This document shows, one piece after another, positions 37,568 to 46,319 of a DNA stretch of 61,818 nucleotides (its first letter is position 1; each line of letters begins with the position of its first letter). Location: positions 1 through 61,818 of the forward strand of contig LADT01000067.1 in assembly GCA_000961765.1 (NCBI GenBank), read 5' to 3'. The DNA is from Clostridiaceae bacterium BRH_c20a. Lineage in GTDB: Bacteria > Bacillota > Peptococcia > Peptococcales > BICA1-8. The notes below the pieces were generated by a model that saw only the letters and a list, made by a program, of their open reading frames with translations, ran no database searches and was not told where the DNA came from. The translations under genes were made by a program, and so were the position numbers.

Positions 37568-37630
37568 TATTTTTTTTGCTTTTAATTTGTGGTAACATAT
37601 GGGAAGAATAATTTCATGAGGTGAAATACA

Positions 37631-39013
37631 TTGATAAATGATACTATTGCGGCAATCGTGACAGCTATGGGTGCTGCCAGTGTAGGAATAATTAGAATAA
37701 GTGGTCCAGATGCTATAAAGATAGGAAATTTAGTTTATGATGGAAAAAGGGATTTTATAAAAACTCCTTCACATTCTATTTTATATGGTAAGGTTTATGA
37801 TCAATTTAATAAAAAAATAATTGATGAAGCATTATTTCTAATTATGAAAGAGCCATCGACTTTTTCAGGAGAAGATATTGTAGAAATCCAATGTCATGGT
37901 GGTATAATTCCAGTTAGAAAAGTATTAGAGTTAGTTTTAAGAAATGGGGCACGAATTGCTGAACCAGGTGAATTTAGTAAAAGGGCTTTTTTAAATGGGA
38001 AATTAGATCTAGCTCAAGCCGAGTCAATTATGGATATTGTTAATGCAAAAACTGAAAAAGGTTTAGAAGTAGCCATTAATCAATTACAAGGTGGTCTATC
38101 TTTACTAGTGAATGAGGTACGGTATGAACTTTTAAGATTAGTTGCATTTATTGAAGCAGATATTGATTTCCCAGATGATGATATTGAGAGACTTAATAGT
38201 ACTCAACAACTAGAGAAACTTATTGTACAAAGAGATAAGTTAATAAATATTCTTCTCACAGCCCAAAAAGGAAAGATTCTTAGAGAGGGATTAAATGTTA
38301 TAATAATAGGTAAACCAAATGTCGGAAAGTCAAGTTTATTAAATGCCCTTTTAAGAGAAAATAAAGCTATAGTTACAGATATTCCTGGGACAACTAGAGA
38401 TGCGATTGAGGAATATATTAATTTAGGCGGAATCCCTATTAAATTAGTTGATACTGCCGGCATACGAGAAAGTGAAAATTTAGTAGAACAAATTGGAATA
38501 GAAAAAGCAAAAGAATTCATTACAAAAGCTGATTTGATACTTTATGTTTTAGACATCATAGAAGGAATATCTGATGATGATAAGAAAATTATTTTGCAAT
38601 TATTAAATAAAGTACCAACATTATTTTTAGCTAATAAGGTAGATTTACAATACAATCAAGAGAAAGTAAAAGCAATAAAAAATGTACTTGGGGAAAAAGA
38701 ACTTATCTTAATATCTGCTAAAGAAAGTCAAGGATTAGAAGCTATTGAAGAAAGAATTGCTGCTTTATTCTTTGAGGGAAGTTTACAGGTATCTGGGGAA
38801 TCTATTGTTACTAGCACCCGGCATGTACAAGCTCTTCAAATTGCTTATGATCATCTAAAAGGAGCTATTAATTCAATTCAAAATGACTTACCGGGAGATT
38901 TTGTAGTAATTGATATTCGTAGTAGTTGGGAGCACTTAGGAAAAATTACCGGTGATACAATAGAAGATGATATTTTAGATCAAATTTTTTCTCAGTTTTG
39001 TTTAGGTAAATAA
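37631..39013 (+). CDS. mnmE: tRNA modification GTPase MnmE
   Basis: The 460-residue protein has the folate-binding N-domain ([15 protein letters not shown]), a GTPase domain inserted in the helical domain ([37 protein letters not shown]) and the C-terminal CLGK with its catalytic Cys. With MnmG it makes cmnm5U34 in tRNAs. It starts at TTG, 8 nt after GAGGTG. Confidence 0.98.
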   Translation: MINDTIAAIVTAMGAASVGIIRISGPDAIKIGNLVYDGKRDFIKTPSHSILYGKVYDQFNKKIIDEALFLIMKEPSTFSGEDIVEIQCHGGIIPVRKVLELVLRNGARIAEPGEFSKRAFLNGKLDLAQAESIMDIVNAKTEKGLEVAINQLQGGLSLLVNEVRYELLRLVAFIEADIDFPDDDIERLNSTQQLEKLIVQRDKLINILLTAQKGKILREGLNVIIIGKPNVGKSSLLNALLRENKAIVTDIPGTTRDAIEEYINLGGIPIKLVDTAGIRESENLVEQIGIEKAKEFITKADLILYVLDIIEGISDDDKKIILQLLNKVPTLFLANKVDLQYNQEKVKAIKNVLGEKELILISAKESQGLEAIEERIAALFFEGSLQVSGESIVTSTRHVQALQIAYDHLKGAINSIQNDLPGDFVVIDIRSSWEHLGKITGDTIEDDILDQIFSQFCLGK

Positions 39014-39023
39014 GGAGGAAGTT

Positions 39024-40922
39024 ATGGATTTTGTTGCGGGTGATTATGATGTTATAGTTATTGGTGCTGGTCATGCGGGATGTGAAGCAGCACTTGCCTC
39101 TTCTCGTATGGGATGTAAAACATTAATTATAACTATTAGTATGGATAATATAGCTTTAATGCCGTGTAATCCTGCGGTTGGTGGACCTGCAAAAGGACAT
39201 TTAGTTAGAGAAATAGATGCTTTAGGCGGACAGATGGGTCTAAATATTGATAAAACTAATATTCAAGTAAGGATGCTTAATACGGGTAAAGGACCTGCAG
39301 TCCATTCATTACGGGCGCAAGCAGATAAAAAAATGTATCAAGAAGAAATGACTAAAGAGCTAGAGGCTCAAGATAATTTAGATGTTAAACAAGCAATGGT
39401 TGAAGAGATATTAGTAGAAAATAATGTTGTTAAGGGTGTCAAGACGCAAACTGGAGCAATATTTAAATCAAGAGCTGTTATTTTAACAACTGGCACTTAT
39501 TTAAGGGGAAAAATAATTATAGGTGATTTTAACTATCTTGCAGGTCCTAATGGTTTACAGTCATCAATTAATCTTTCGGGAAATTTAAAGGAGTTAGGTT
39601 TAGAATTATTAAGATTTAAGACAGGAACCCCTGCTCGGGTTGACCGGAGAACAATTGATTTTTCAAAAATGGTTGAGCAGCCAGGTGATGAAAAAAATTT
39701 ATTTTTTTCTTTTATGAGTAAAGAATCCACGCAGTATAATTATTCGTGTTGGCTAACTTATACTAATGAAAAAACCCATAAAATTATTCGAGATAATTTA
39801 CATCGTGCACCTATGTACTCTGGCTCAATAGAGGGTACTGGGCCACGTTACTGTCCTTCTATTGAGGATAAAATTGTAAGATTTTCTGATAAAGCAAGTC
39901 ATCAGATTTTTATAGAACCAGAGGGAATTAATACTTATGAAATGTATGTACAAGGCGTTTCGACAAGTCTTCCGGAGGAAGTTCAGTTAGCTATGTATAG
40001 AAGTATATCAGGGTTAGAAAATGTGGAAATAATGAGACCTGCCTATGCTATTGAATATGACTGTTTAAATCCAACCCAGTTATCATTAACATTAGAGACA
40101 AAAAACATTGAGGGTTTATTTACGGCTGGTCAAATTAATGGTTCCTCAGGTTATGAGGAGGCAGCTGCTCAAGGACTCATGGCTGGAATTAATGCTGTAA
40201 TAAAAATAAAAGGTCAGGAACCATTAATTTTAAAACGTTCAGATGCATATATAGGTGTTTTAATTGATGATTTAGTTACAAAGGGGACAAATGAACCTTA
40301 TCGTATGCTAACTTCACGTGCTGAGTATCGTCTCTTACTAAGACAGGATAATGCAGATTTGAGACTTACTGAAAAAGGGTGGAAAGTTGGTTTAGTTAAA
40401 GAAGATAGATATAAACAATTTATAAGCAAAAAAGAAAGTATTTCCCGGGAAATGCTCAGATTAAGTCAAGTTATGCTTAACCCAAGTGATCAATTATTAA
40501 GGGATTTATTGAATTTAAAGCAAAGCTCTTTATTAAAAAACTCCATTTCTGCATTGGATTTATTGAAAAGGCCTGAAATCACATACTTTGATTTAATTGA
40601 AATTGGTTATGGTGATAAAGAATTAACCAATGAAATCTATGAACAGGTGGAAATACAAATCAAATATGAAGGATATATCACAAAGCAACAATCTCAAGTA
40701 GAACGATTTGAAAAAATTGAAAACCGGATAATTCCCCAAAAGATAGACTATCTTAACATTAATGGTCTTAGAAATGAAGCAAAGCAGAAATTATCAACTA
40801 TAAAGCCTTTTTCTGTAGGTCAAGCCTCTAGGATATCTGGAGTATCCCCAGCTGATATTTCCGTCTTATTGGTATATCTAGAACAACAAAGACGCAAAGG
40901 AGTTTATAATAATGAAAAATAA
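39024..40922 (+). CDS. mnmG: tRNA uridine-5-carboxymethylaminomethyl enzyme MnmG (GidA)
   Basis: The 632-residue FAD protein has [39 protein letters not shown], the two catalytic-Cys regions ([18 protein letters not shown]) and a C-terminal helical domain that binds MnmE. It follows mnmE by 10 bp (SD AAGGAGG) and overlaps rsmG. A Noc-binding site lies within its 3' third. Confidence 0.98.
   Translation: MDFVAGDYDVIVIGAGHAGCEAALASSRMGCKTLIITISMDNIALMPCNPAVGGPAKGHLVREIDALGGQMGLNIDKTNIQVRMLNTGKGPAVHSLRAQADKKMYQEEMTKELEAQDNLDVKQAMVEEILVENNVVKGVKTQTGAIFKSRAVILTTGTYLRGKIIIGDFNYLAGPNGLQSSINLSGNLKELGLELLRFKTGTPARVDRRTIDFSKMVEQPGDEKNLFFSFMSKESTQYNYSCWLTYTNEKTHKIIRDNLHRAPMYSGSIEGTGPRYCPSIEDKIVRFSDKASHQIFIEPEGINTYEMYVQGVSTSLPEEVQLAMYRSISGLENVEIMRPAYAIEYDCLNPTQLSLTLETKNIEGLFTAGQINGSSGYEEAAAQGLMAGINAVIKIKGQEPLILKRSDAYIGVLIDDLVTKGTNEPYRMLTSRAEYRLLLRQDNADLRLTEKGWKVGLVKEDRYKQFISKKESISREMLRLSQVMLNPSDQLLRDLLNLKQSSLLKNSISALDLLKRPEITYFDLIEIGYGDKELTNEIYEQVEIQIKYEGYITKQQSQVERFEKIENRIIPQKIDYLNINGLRNEAKQKLSTIKPFSVGQASRISGVSPADISVLLVYLEQQRRKGVYNNEK
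40439..40454. promoter_or_regulatory. Noc-binding site (NBS) inside mnmG
   Basis: TATTTCCCGGGAAATG contains the full 14-bp palindrome ATTTCCCGGGAAAT of the Noc consensus. It is coding DNA (for VSREML), so it must satisfy both codon and site constraints. noc lies 1.3 kb away. Confidence 0.75.
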
Positions 40923-41637
40923 ACTGAGCTTTGCATTAGAAAAGGAAGGATTTTCTTTAACAATAGAACAACTGGATAAATTTATAATGTTTAGTTCATT
41001 AATAAAAGAATGGAATACTAAAATTAATCTAACTTCTTTAGATGAAGATGATGATATAATTTATAAGCATTTTTTAGATTCATTATTTTGTTTAAAAACA
41101 GGACATGATTGGCAGGGTAAAAAAATAATAGATGTTGGTACAGGTGCAGGCTTTCCTGGTATTCCCTTGAAAATTATTTTGGGTGATGATATTGAGCTAA
41201 CTCTTTTTGATTCAGTGCAAAAAAAAGTTAATTTTCTGGGTATAGTAGTTAAAGAATTAGGTTTAAAGGGAGTTAAATGCATACATGGGAGAGCGGAAGA
41301 ATACGGAAAAATGAAAGATTATCGGGAAAAATATGATATAGTTTTAGCCAGAGCTGTGGCAAGATTGCCGCTTTTACTAGAACTATGTATGCCTTTTGTA
41401 AATTTAGGTGGATTTTTTATAGCTATGAAAGGGCCAGAGGGAACTAAAGAGTTAGATGAAAGCGAATATGCCCTAAATCAGTTAGGGGGTAAATATAATA
41501 ATATAAATAAGTTTTTTTTAAAGGATCAAGATTATACCAGGGTATTAATTTCTTTTGGGAAAAATAAATTAACACCTGGAAAATATCCGCGGAAAGCTGG
41601 CGTGCCCCAAAAAAAACCCTTATTAAAGGACAATTAA
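40912..41637 (+). CDS. rsmG: 16S rRNA (guanine(527)-N7)-methyltransferase RsmG (GidB)
   Basis: The 241-residue Rossmann methyltransferase has the SAM motif [17 protein letters not shown], a conserved [10 protein letters not shown] and [16 protein letters not shown]. It methylates G527 in 16S rRNA; its loss gives low-level streptomycin resistance. It overlaps mnmG by 11 bp. Confidence 0.97.
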   Translation: MKNKLSFALEKEGFSLTIEQLDKFIMFSSLIKEWNTKINLTSLDEDDDIIYKHFLDSLFCLKTGHDWQGKKIIDVGTGAGFPGIPLKIILGDDIELTLFDSVQKKVNFLGIVVKELGLKGVKCIHGRAEEYGKMKDYREKYDIVLARAVARLPLLLELCMPFVNLGGFFIAMKGPEGTKELDESEYALNQLGGKYNNINKFFLKDQDYTRVLISFGKNKLTPGKYPRKAGVPQKKPLLKDN

Positions 41638-41733
41638 TATGGTTAAATATGTAAATTATTAATTTAGCAGAAGGATTTTATCAATAATTAATAGAATATA
41701 GAATTTAATTGATTTTGTGAGGGGTGTTCCTTT

Positions 41734-42579
41734 ATGAAAGACCATATTTCCAAAATTTTTGGTATTTCACAGGATTTAGATAAAAATGAAATAAAATATT
41801 TAGAGTTATCTTTAATTACTCCTAACCCTTTTCAGCCTAGAAGAGTTTTTGATCCAACACATTTAGATGAATTAGCTCAGTCTATACGAGAATTTGGTAT
41901 TCTACAGCCCATTCTTGTACGTAAGATTGGGACAGGCTATGAATTGGTTGCTGGAGAACGTAGATTTAGGGCAAGTCAGAAAGTTGGTCTAAAAACAATT
42001 CCAGCAATAATTAAAAACCTAAGTGATAAAGAAGTAGCCGAAATGGCTTTAATAGAAAATTTACAACGGGAAGATTTAAACTATTTTGAAGAAGCAGAAG
42101 GATATGCAAAACTTATTAAGGAATTTGGTGTAACCCAGGACGAAATTGCTAAAAGAATGGGAAAAGGGCAATCAACAGTTGCTAATAAGTTAAGGCTTTT
42201 AAATATTCATCCCAATGTAAGGAAAGAGATTTCTATTAATGTAATTACTGAGAGGCACGCTCGGGCATTATTAAAATTAAATGATACAAAATCACAACTT
42301 AAGGCTTTAAATGAAATATATTCTAAAAACCTTAATGTTCGGCAAACAGATGAATTTGTTGAACAGTTATTAATTAATAATGAGAAAGAAATCAAGGAAA
42401 AAAGAAAAATGAAGATGACAAAAATTTTTAAAGATATGCGTATTTTTTTAAATACCATTCGAGGAGCGGTACAAACTATTAAAGATGCAGGACTAGATGC
42501 TGATATTTCTGAAAATGAATATGAAGATTATATGGAAGTAACCATAAGATTACCTAAAGGTAAAAACGCCGCTAAATAG
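41734..42579 (+). CDS. noc: Nucleoid occlusion protein Noc
   Basis: The 281-residue ParB-like CTPase has the CTP-binding motif LVAGERRFRASQ, a second box ALIENLQREDLNYFEEAEGY and a helix-turn-helix (TQDEIAKRMGKGQSTVANKLRLL). The N-terminus lacks the parB-type start and includes a short segment that in B. subtilis forms a membrane-binding helix. Two perfect Noc palindromes in the window, and a true parB downstream, support Noc over ParB. Confidence 0.92.
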   Translation: MKDHISKIFGISQDLDKNEIKYLELSLITPNPFQPRRVFDPTHLDELAQSIREFGILQPILVRKIGTGYELVAGERRFRASQKVGLKTIPAIIKNLSDKEVAEMALIENLQREDLNYFEEAEGYAKLIKEFGVTQDEIAKRMGKGQSTVANKLRLLNIHPNVRKEISINVITERHARALLKLNDTKSQLKALNEIYSKNLNVRQTDEFVEQLLINNEKEIKEKRKMKMTKIFKDMRIFLNTIRGAVQTIKDAGLDADISENEYEDYMEVTIRLPKGKNAAK

Positions 42580-42599
42580 GAAGTGCAGAGATGCACTTC
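42580..42599 (+). terminator. Terminator after noc
   Basis: The stem GAAGTGCA/TGCACTTC with a 4-nt loop, then TTTATTTAT, right at the noc stop. Confidence 0.75.
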
Positions 42600-42628
42600 T
42601 TTATTTATAGAAAAATCTTAAATATATA

Positions 42629-42679
42629 ATTATAAACATACCTGGCAGACACACAGAATTCGCCAGGTATGTTTATAAT
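42629..42679. repeat. 18-bp perfect inverted repeat between noc and parA
   Basis: The arms 42629-42646 and 42662-42679 (core AACATACCTGGC/GCCAGGTATGTT) are fully complementary around a 15-nt loop. No T-run follows. It may be a strong RNA hairpin or a protein site. Confidence 0.8.
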
Positions 42680-42723
42680 AATTTGATAGATTTTGCTAAT
42701 AATAACCAAATTATTATTAAATA

Positions 42724-42735
42724 GAACATATGTTC
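42724..42735. promoter_or_regulatory. Possible LexA (SOS) box
   Basis: GAACATATGTTC fits the Gram-positive LexA core GAAC-RNRY-GTTC but has A and C instead of C and G as flanking bases. It lies 209 bp before parA with no clear promoter at the right distance. Confidence 0.25.
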
Positions 42736-42943
42736 CTATAGTATTTTTCGAAATGAGGAGTTATATTTAGGCAGGTGATACAAATATATTGAACAATACT
42801 TTATTTCAATACAGCTTAAAATAACCAAACCTTGAGTGTATACCCTGACTACTGATTAAATTAATATTTTTTTATTTCTTGCAGGAACATTTATTTATTT
42901 AGTTGAATTTTAGTATATATTCTTTAAATGTGAGGTGAGTTTA

Positions 42944-43702
42944 TTGGGAAGAATAATTACTATAGCTAATCAAAAAGGTGGTGTTGCAAAAACTACTACT
43001 GCCGTCAATCTTTCTGCATGTTTAGGAACTTTAGGAAAAAAAGTCTTATTAATAGATATCGACCCACAGGGTAATGCTAGCAGTGGTTTGGGCATAAATA
43101 AAATATCTCCGATAAGATGTATTTACGATGTAATAGTTAATAATGTGCCGATTTCAAAAGTTATCCTGCCAACGGAAATAAAAAATTTTTATATTATTCC
43201 TGCTACAATACAGCTTGCTGGTGCAGAAGTTGAATTAGTGTCTGCAATTTCTAGAGAAGTAAAATTAAAGAAAGCCTTAGAGAATATCAAGAATGAATAT
43301 GATTTTATTTTTATTGATTGTCCTCCGTCCCTAGGTCTTTTAACTTTAAATGCTTTAACAGCTGCAGATTCAATATTAATTCCTATTCAATGTGAATATT
43401 ATGCTTTAGAAGGATTAAGTCAGCTAATGAATACCGTGCATCTTGTACAAAAACATTTAAATCCTAATCTTAATGTAGAAGGCGCAATTTTGACTATGTT
43501 TGATGCCAGAACAAATCTCTCTATACAGGTTGTTGATGAGGTTAAAAATTATTTTAAGGAGAAAGTTTTTACTAGTATTATTCCCAGAAATGTCCGCTTA
43601 AGTGAGGCACCCAGTTTTGGACAACCGATAATTACATATGACCCTAAATCTAAAGGTGCCGAAATGTATATGGAATTAGCTAAGGAAGTGATTAATAGAT
43701 GA
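42944..43702 (+). CDS. parA: Chromosome partitioning ATPase ParA (Soj)
   Basis: The 252-residue deviant Walker ATPase has IANQKGGVAKTTTAVNLSA, DIDPQGNASSGLG and FIDCPPSLGLLTLNAL. It works with ParB/parS in origin segregation and regulates DnaA. I choose TTG at 42944 (MGRIITIAN), 6 nt after GAGGTG; the GTG at 42935 lies in that RBS. It overlaps parB by 4 bp. Confidence 0.96.
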   Translation: MGRIITIANQKGGVAKTTTAVNLSACLGTLGKKVLLIDIDPQGNASSGLGINKISPIRCIYDVIVNNVPISKVILPTEIKNFYIIPATIQLAGAEVELVSAISREVKLKKALENIKNEYDFIFIDCPPSLGLLTLNALTAADSILIPIQCEYYALEGLSQLMNTVHLVQKHLNPNLNVEGAILTMFDARTNLSIQVVDEVKNYFKEKVFTSIIPRNVRLSEAPSFGQPIITYDPKSKGAEMYMELAKEVINR

Positions 43703-44565
43703 AAAGAGGTTTAGGAAAGGGCTTAGGAGCTTTAATTCCTACAACAAATATTGAACAATACAATCCAGAAAAAGACACAATTATGGAAATTTCAATAGAA
43801 GAAATAATACCTAATAGCTTTCAACCTCGGACGAATTTTGATCCTGAAAAAATTGCTGAATTAGCAGCATCTATTAAAGAACACGGCGTTTTACAACCGG
43901 TAATAGTACGCCCACACAACCAAGGCTATGAGCTGGTTGTTGGGGAAAGAAGGCTGCGAGCATCAAAACAGCTAGGGCTAGAAAAAATCCCTGCAGTAAT
44001 TAAGACGTTAACAGACCAAGATATGACAGAAGTTGCTTTAATTGAAAATATTCAACGGCATGATTTAAACCCTGTGGAAGAGGCAAGAGCATATAAACGG
44101 CTTATTGAAGAATTTGGTTTAACCCAAGAAGTTGTGGCAAAAAAGCTGGGGAAATCCCGCCCTTTTGTTGCAAATTTTTTAAGACTCCTTAATTTACCTG
44201 ATAATATTTTAGAACTATTAGAAAACGGGAAAATTACCGTAGGTCATGCTCGACCTTTACTAGCAATTGATGATAAAAACCTCCAACAACAGTTAGTTAA
44301 TCAAATAGCAGATGGTCAACTTTCTGTTAGAGATACAGAAAAACTCATAAATAATTCACTAAAGAATAAGAAACAAAAACCTAAATCACCTACTGAAATT
44401 CCATCTTCACCAATTTTAGATGATATTCAAGAACGACTACGGTTAAAATTTAGCACTAAAGTAAATATAAAGGATGATGGGAAAAGGGGGAAAATAGAAA
44501 TAGAATATTTTAGCTACGAAGAATTGCAAAGAATAATAGAAATGTTAGATGAACATAACTATTGA
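43699..44565 (+). CDS. parB: Chromosome partitioning protein ParB (Spo0J)
   Basis: The 288-residue CTPase begins MKRGLGKGLGALIP, the classic ParB start that contacts ParA. It continues with ELVVGERRLRASKQ (CTP pocket), ALIENIQRHDLNPVEEA and the helix-turn-helix TQEVVAKKLGKSRPFVANFLRLL. A parS site overlaps its terminator. Confidence 0.97.
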   Translation: MKRGLGKGLGALIPTTNIEQYNPEKDTIMEISIEEIIPNSFQPRTNFDPEKIAELAASIKEHGVLQPVIVRPHNQGYELVVGERRLRASKQLGLEKIPAVIKTLTDQDMTEVALIENIQRHDLNPVEEARAYKRLIEEFGLTQEVVAKKLGKSRPFVANFLRLLNLPDNILELLENGKITVGHARPLLAIDDKNLQQQLVNQIADGQLSVRDTEKLINNSLKNKKQKPKSPTEIPSSPILDDIQERLRLKFSTKVNIKDDGKRGKIEIEYFSYEELQRIIEMLDEHNY

Positions 44566-44590
44566 GTGTTTCACGTGAAACGCTCTTTTT
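44564..44590 (+). promoter_or_regulatory. parS site fused with the parB terminator
   Basis: TGTTTCACGTGAAACG (44567-44582) matches the parS consensus at 15 of 16 positions. Its outer bases GAG...CTC extend the palindrome, and TTTTT follows, so the same DNA should also terminate parB transcription. Confidence 0.88.
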
Positions 44591-44812
44591 AATATAATTT
44601 ATTTCTAAAAAAGTAGCAAAACTGCTACGAAGTTTCCAAAATAATCTTTATATCAGTTTCGAGATTCTTTATTTCATTTCATTGTGTTCGGACGGACATA
44701 AATTTTGAATTTATCATTTGCCCTACAATTATTTACAGCGTCTTTTTAAAGCATTACTTAGATTTTTTGCTAAAATAAAGAAAGAATATATCTCTGGATT
44801 TAGAACAAACGT

Positions 44813-44824
44813 TCCCATATTTAA
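44813..44824. promoter_or_regulatory. Possible LexA (SOS) box
   Basis: GAACAAACGTTC fits GAAC-RNRY-GTTC, again with A and C flanks. There is no gene nearby for it to control. Confidence 0.2.
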
Positions 44825-44950
44825 ATTAGTTTTAGGCTTTTTTTAATTGATCCCTAATACGTCAATATCTAATCCGATGCAGAGGCCATAGGTGGCTTTC
44901 TAACTGCCTTAAAACCGATAAAATATTAAAAAAATACCAATATATTGTCT

Positions 44951-44986
44951 AAAAATGTTGTGTTTCACGTGAAACACAACATTTTT
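44951..44986. promoter_or_regulatory. Perfect parS inside a 36-bp palindrome
   Basis: TGTTTCACGTGAAACA (44961-44976) is the exact parS consensus. The palindrome extends perfectly ten bases further on each side (AAAAATGTTG and its complement), far beyond what ParB needs. The T-rich ends make it a bidirectional terminator as well. Confidence 0.92.
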
Positions 44987-45041
44987 ATATTTGGGTTATA
45001 AGCCCAAGTTATAAGAAAGATAATGTGCAAAATCGCAGAAA

Positions 45042-45069
45042 ACGGAGCACTTATATCGCTCCGTCTTTT
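45042..45069 (+). terminator. Terminator-like hairpin
   Basis: The stem ACGGAGC/GCTCCGT with a 9-nt loop, then CTTTTCC. No gene clearly ends here, so it may end a non-coding RNA or a long parB transcript. Confidence 0.45.
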
Positions 45070-45789
45070 CCTATTATGTTTAATCGGGAATATTTACTAT
45101 CGTAGGAGGGAGGTTTAAGATATACAATAATTGAAATATAATAAAAAAAGATTAATTTTATTAACAACAAATTATTATAACAACAAATTATTATAAACAT
45201 ACATTCGGGAGGAGGGTATATATTCTCAAAAAAAAATTGTAAATAGGCGCTTTAGTTGAAATGCCAATATCAGCAATACTATAAGTATTAAACAAATAAA
45301 AAGTATTTGATAAATAAATAAAATGTTAACTTATAAAGTGTTTTAGATTACGTATAGAATAGCAAGAAATTTGGCACTGAACCAATCAATACTAACCCAC
45401 TGAAACGGTAGGAAGATTGTATTATTTGTAGAAAAGACCCTGTGTCATTAGAATTTGTGAAACTAATAACAATTAATTAACAAGGTTTTTTGTTCTGCAA
45501 AGGATTTGAAAATACAAATTTAACTAATATTATAATTCTCGAGAGATGTTTTGGCATTTTGTTGTCTAAGTTTTGTTAAAATGGTATAATTCTATTTAAT
45601 CTTAATAGTCATAAAAGTAAAAAAAAATTTCCTACTACTTGTGAAACGAGGTACAAAAAAGGGCCTTTTTTGTAGAAAGTGATCTAGCAGTGTGAGGATA
45701 AAAAGATAGGGTAATTCTATAAATTTATACAAAAAAATAATTATTTATAAAGGTTGAAACTTTTTTACTTTCATTAAGGAGGCAACGGT

Positions 45790-46308
45790 ATGAGTTGTAA
45801 TTGTCAATGTTCTACAGAGAAAAAAAATGATCCCCGTTTTCAGGAGCTTGATGGAATAATCAAAAAATATAAGAATCAAGCAGGATCCTTAATTCCAGTG
45901 CTCCATAAAGCTCAAGGAGTTTTTGGTTATCTTCCTGAAGAAGTACAAAGTTATATTGCCAAAGGACTAAAGCTTCCATTAAGTGAAGTTTATGGTGTGG
46001 TAAGCTTTTATTCATTATTTACAACTGTGCCAAGGGGTAAATATGTATTCAATGTCTGTCTTGGAACAGCTTGTTATGTTCAGGGTTCGGGTCGGATAAT
46101 GGATAATTTGAAAAAAGAATTAGGGTTAGATATTGGTGAGACAACTGCTGATGGCTTATTTACACTAGAAGGCTGCCGCTGCGTAGGTGCATGCGGTTTA
46201 GCGCCGGTTTTAACAGTAAATGAAAAGGTGCACGGGCGTCTAAAGGAAGACGATGTGCCCAGATTAATAAGTTTATACAGGCTTAAAGAAGAACAAGGTA
46301 GTAAATAG
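45790..46308 (+). CDS. NuoE-type 2Fe-2S subunit (HydC/HndA-like)
   Basis: The 172-residue thioredoxin-fold protein has the four cluster Cys in VCLGTACYVQGSG and CRCVGACGLAP, and YGVVSFYSLF in the core. In HydABC-type complexes and NADH dehydrogenases this subunit carries one 2Fe-2S cluster beside the NuoF flavoprotein. The ATG follows AAGGAGG. It starts a two-gene unit with nuoF. Confidence 0.92.
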   Translation: MSCNCQCSTEKKNDPRFQELDGIIKKYKNQAGSLIPVLHKAQGVFGYLPEEVQSYIAKGLKLPLSEVYGVVSFYSLFTTVPRGKYVFNVCLGTACYVQGSGRIMDNLKKELGLDIGETTADGLFTLEGCRCVGACGLAPVLTVNEKVHGRLKEDDVPRLISLYRLKEEQGSK

Positions 46309-46319
46309 GGGGTGTATTT

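Larger units (their letters stand above)
44591..45789. other. Long AT-rich non-coding gap between parB and nuoE
   Basis: About 1.2 kb without a convincing gene. It holds a small GTAGCA/TGCTAC hairpin (44612), a GAAC-N4-GTTC motif, a perfect parS, a terminator-like hairpin (45042) and a tandem AACAAATTATTAT repeat (about 45163-45196). An AT-only stem at 45652-45674 and the nuoE RBS follow. Nothing explains most of 45200-45600. Confidence 0.6.

Noticed and set aside
45452-45600. Rex (redox) operator before nuoE
   Set aside because: Fragments such as TTGTGAAA and TTGTTAAA occur, but no full TTGTGAN-type inverted pair is present.
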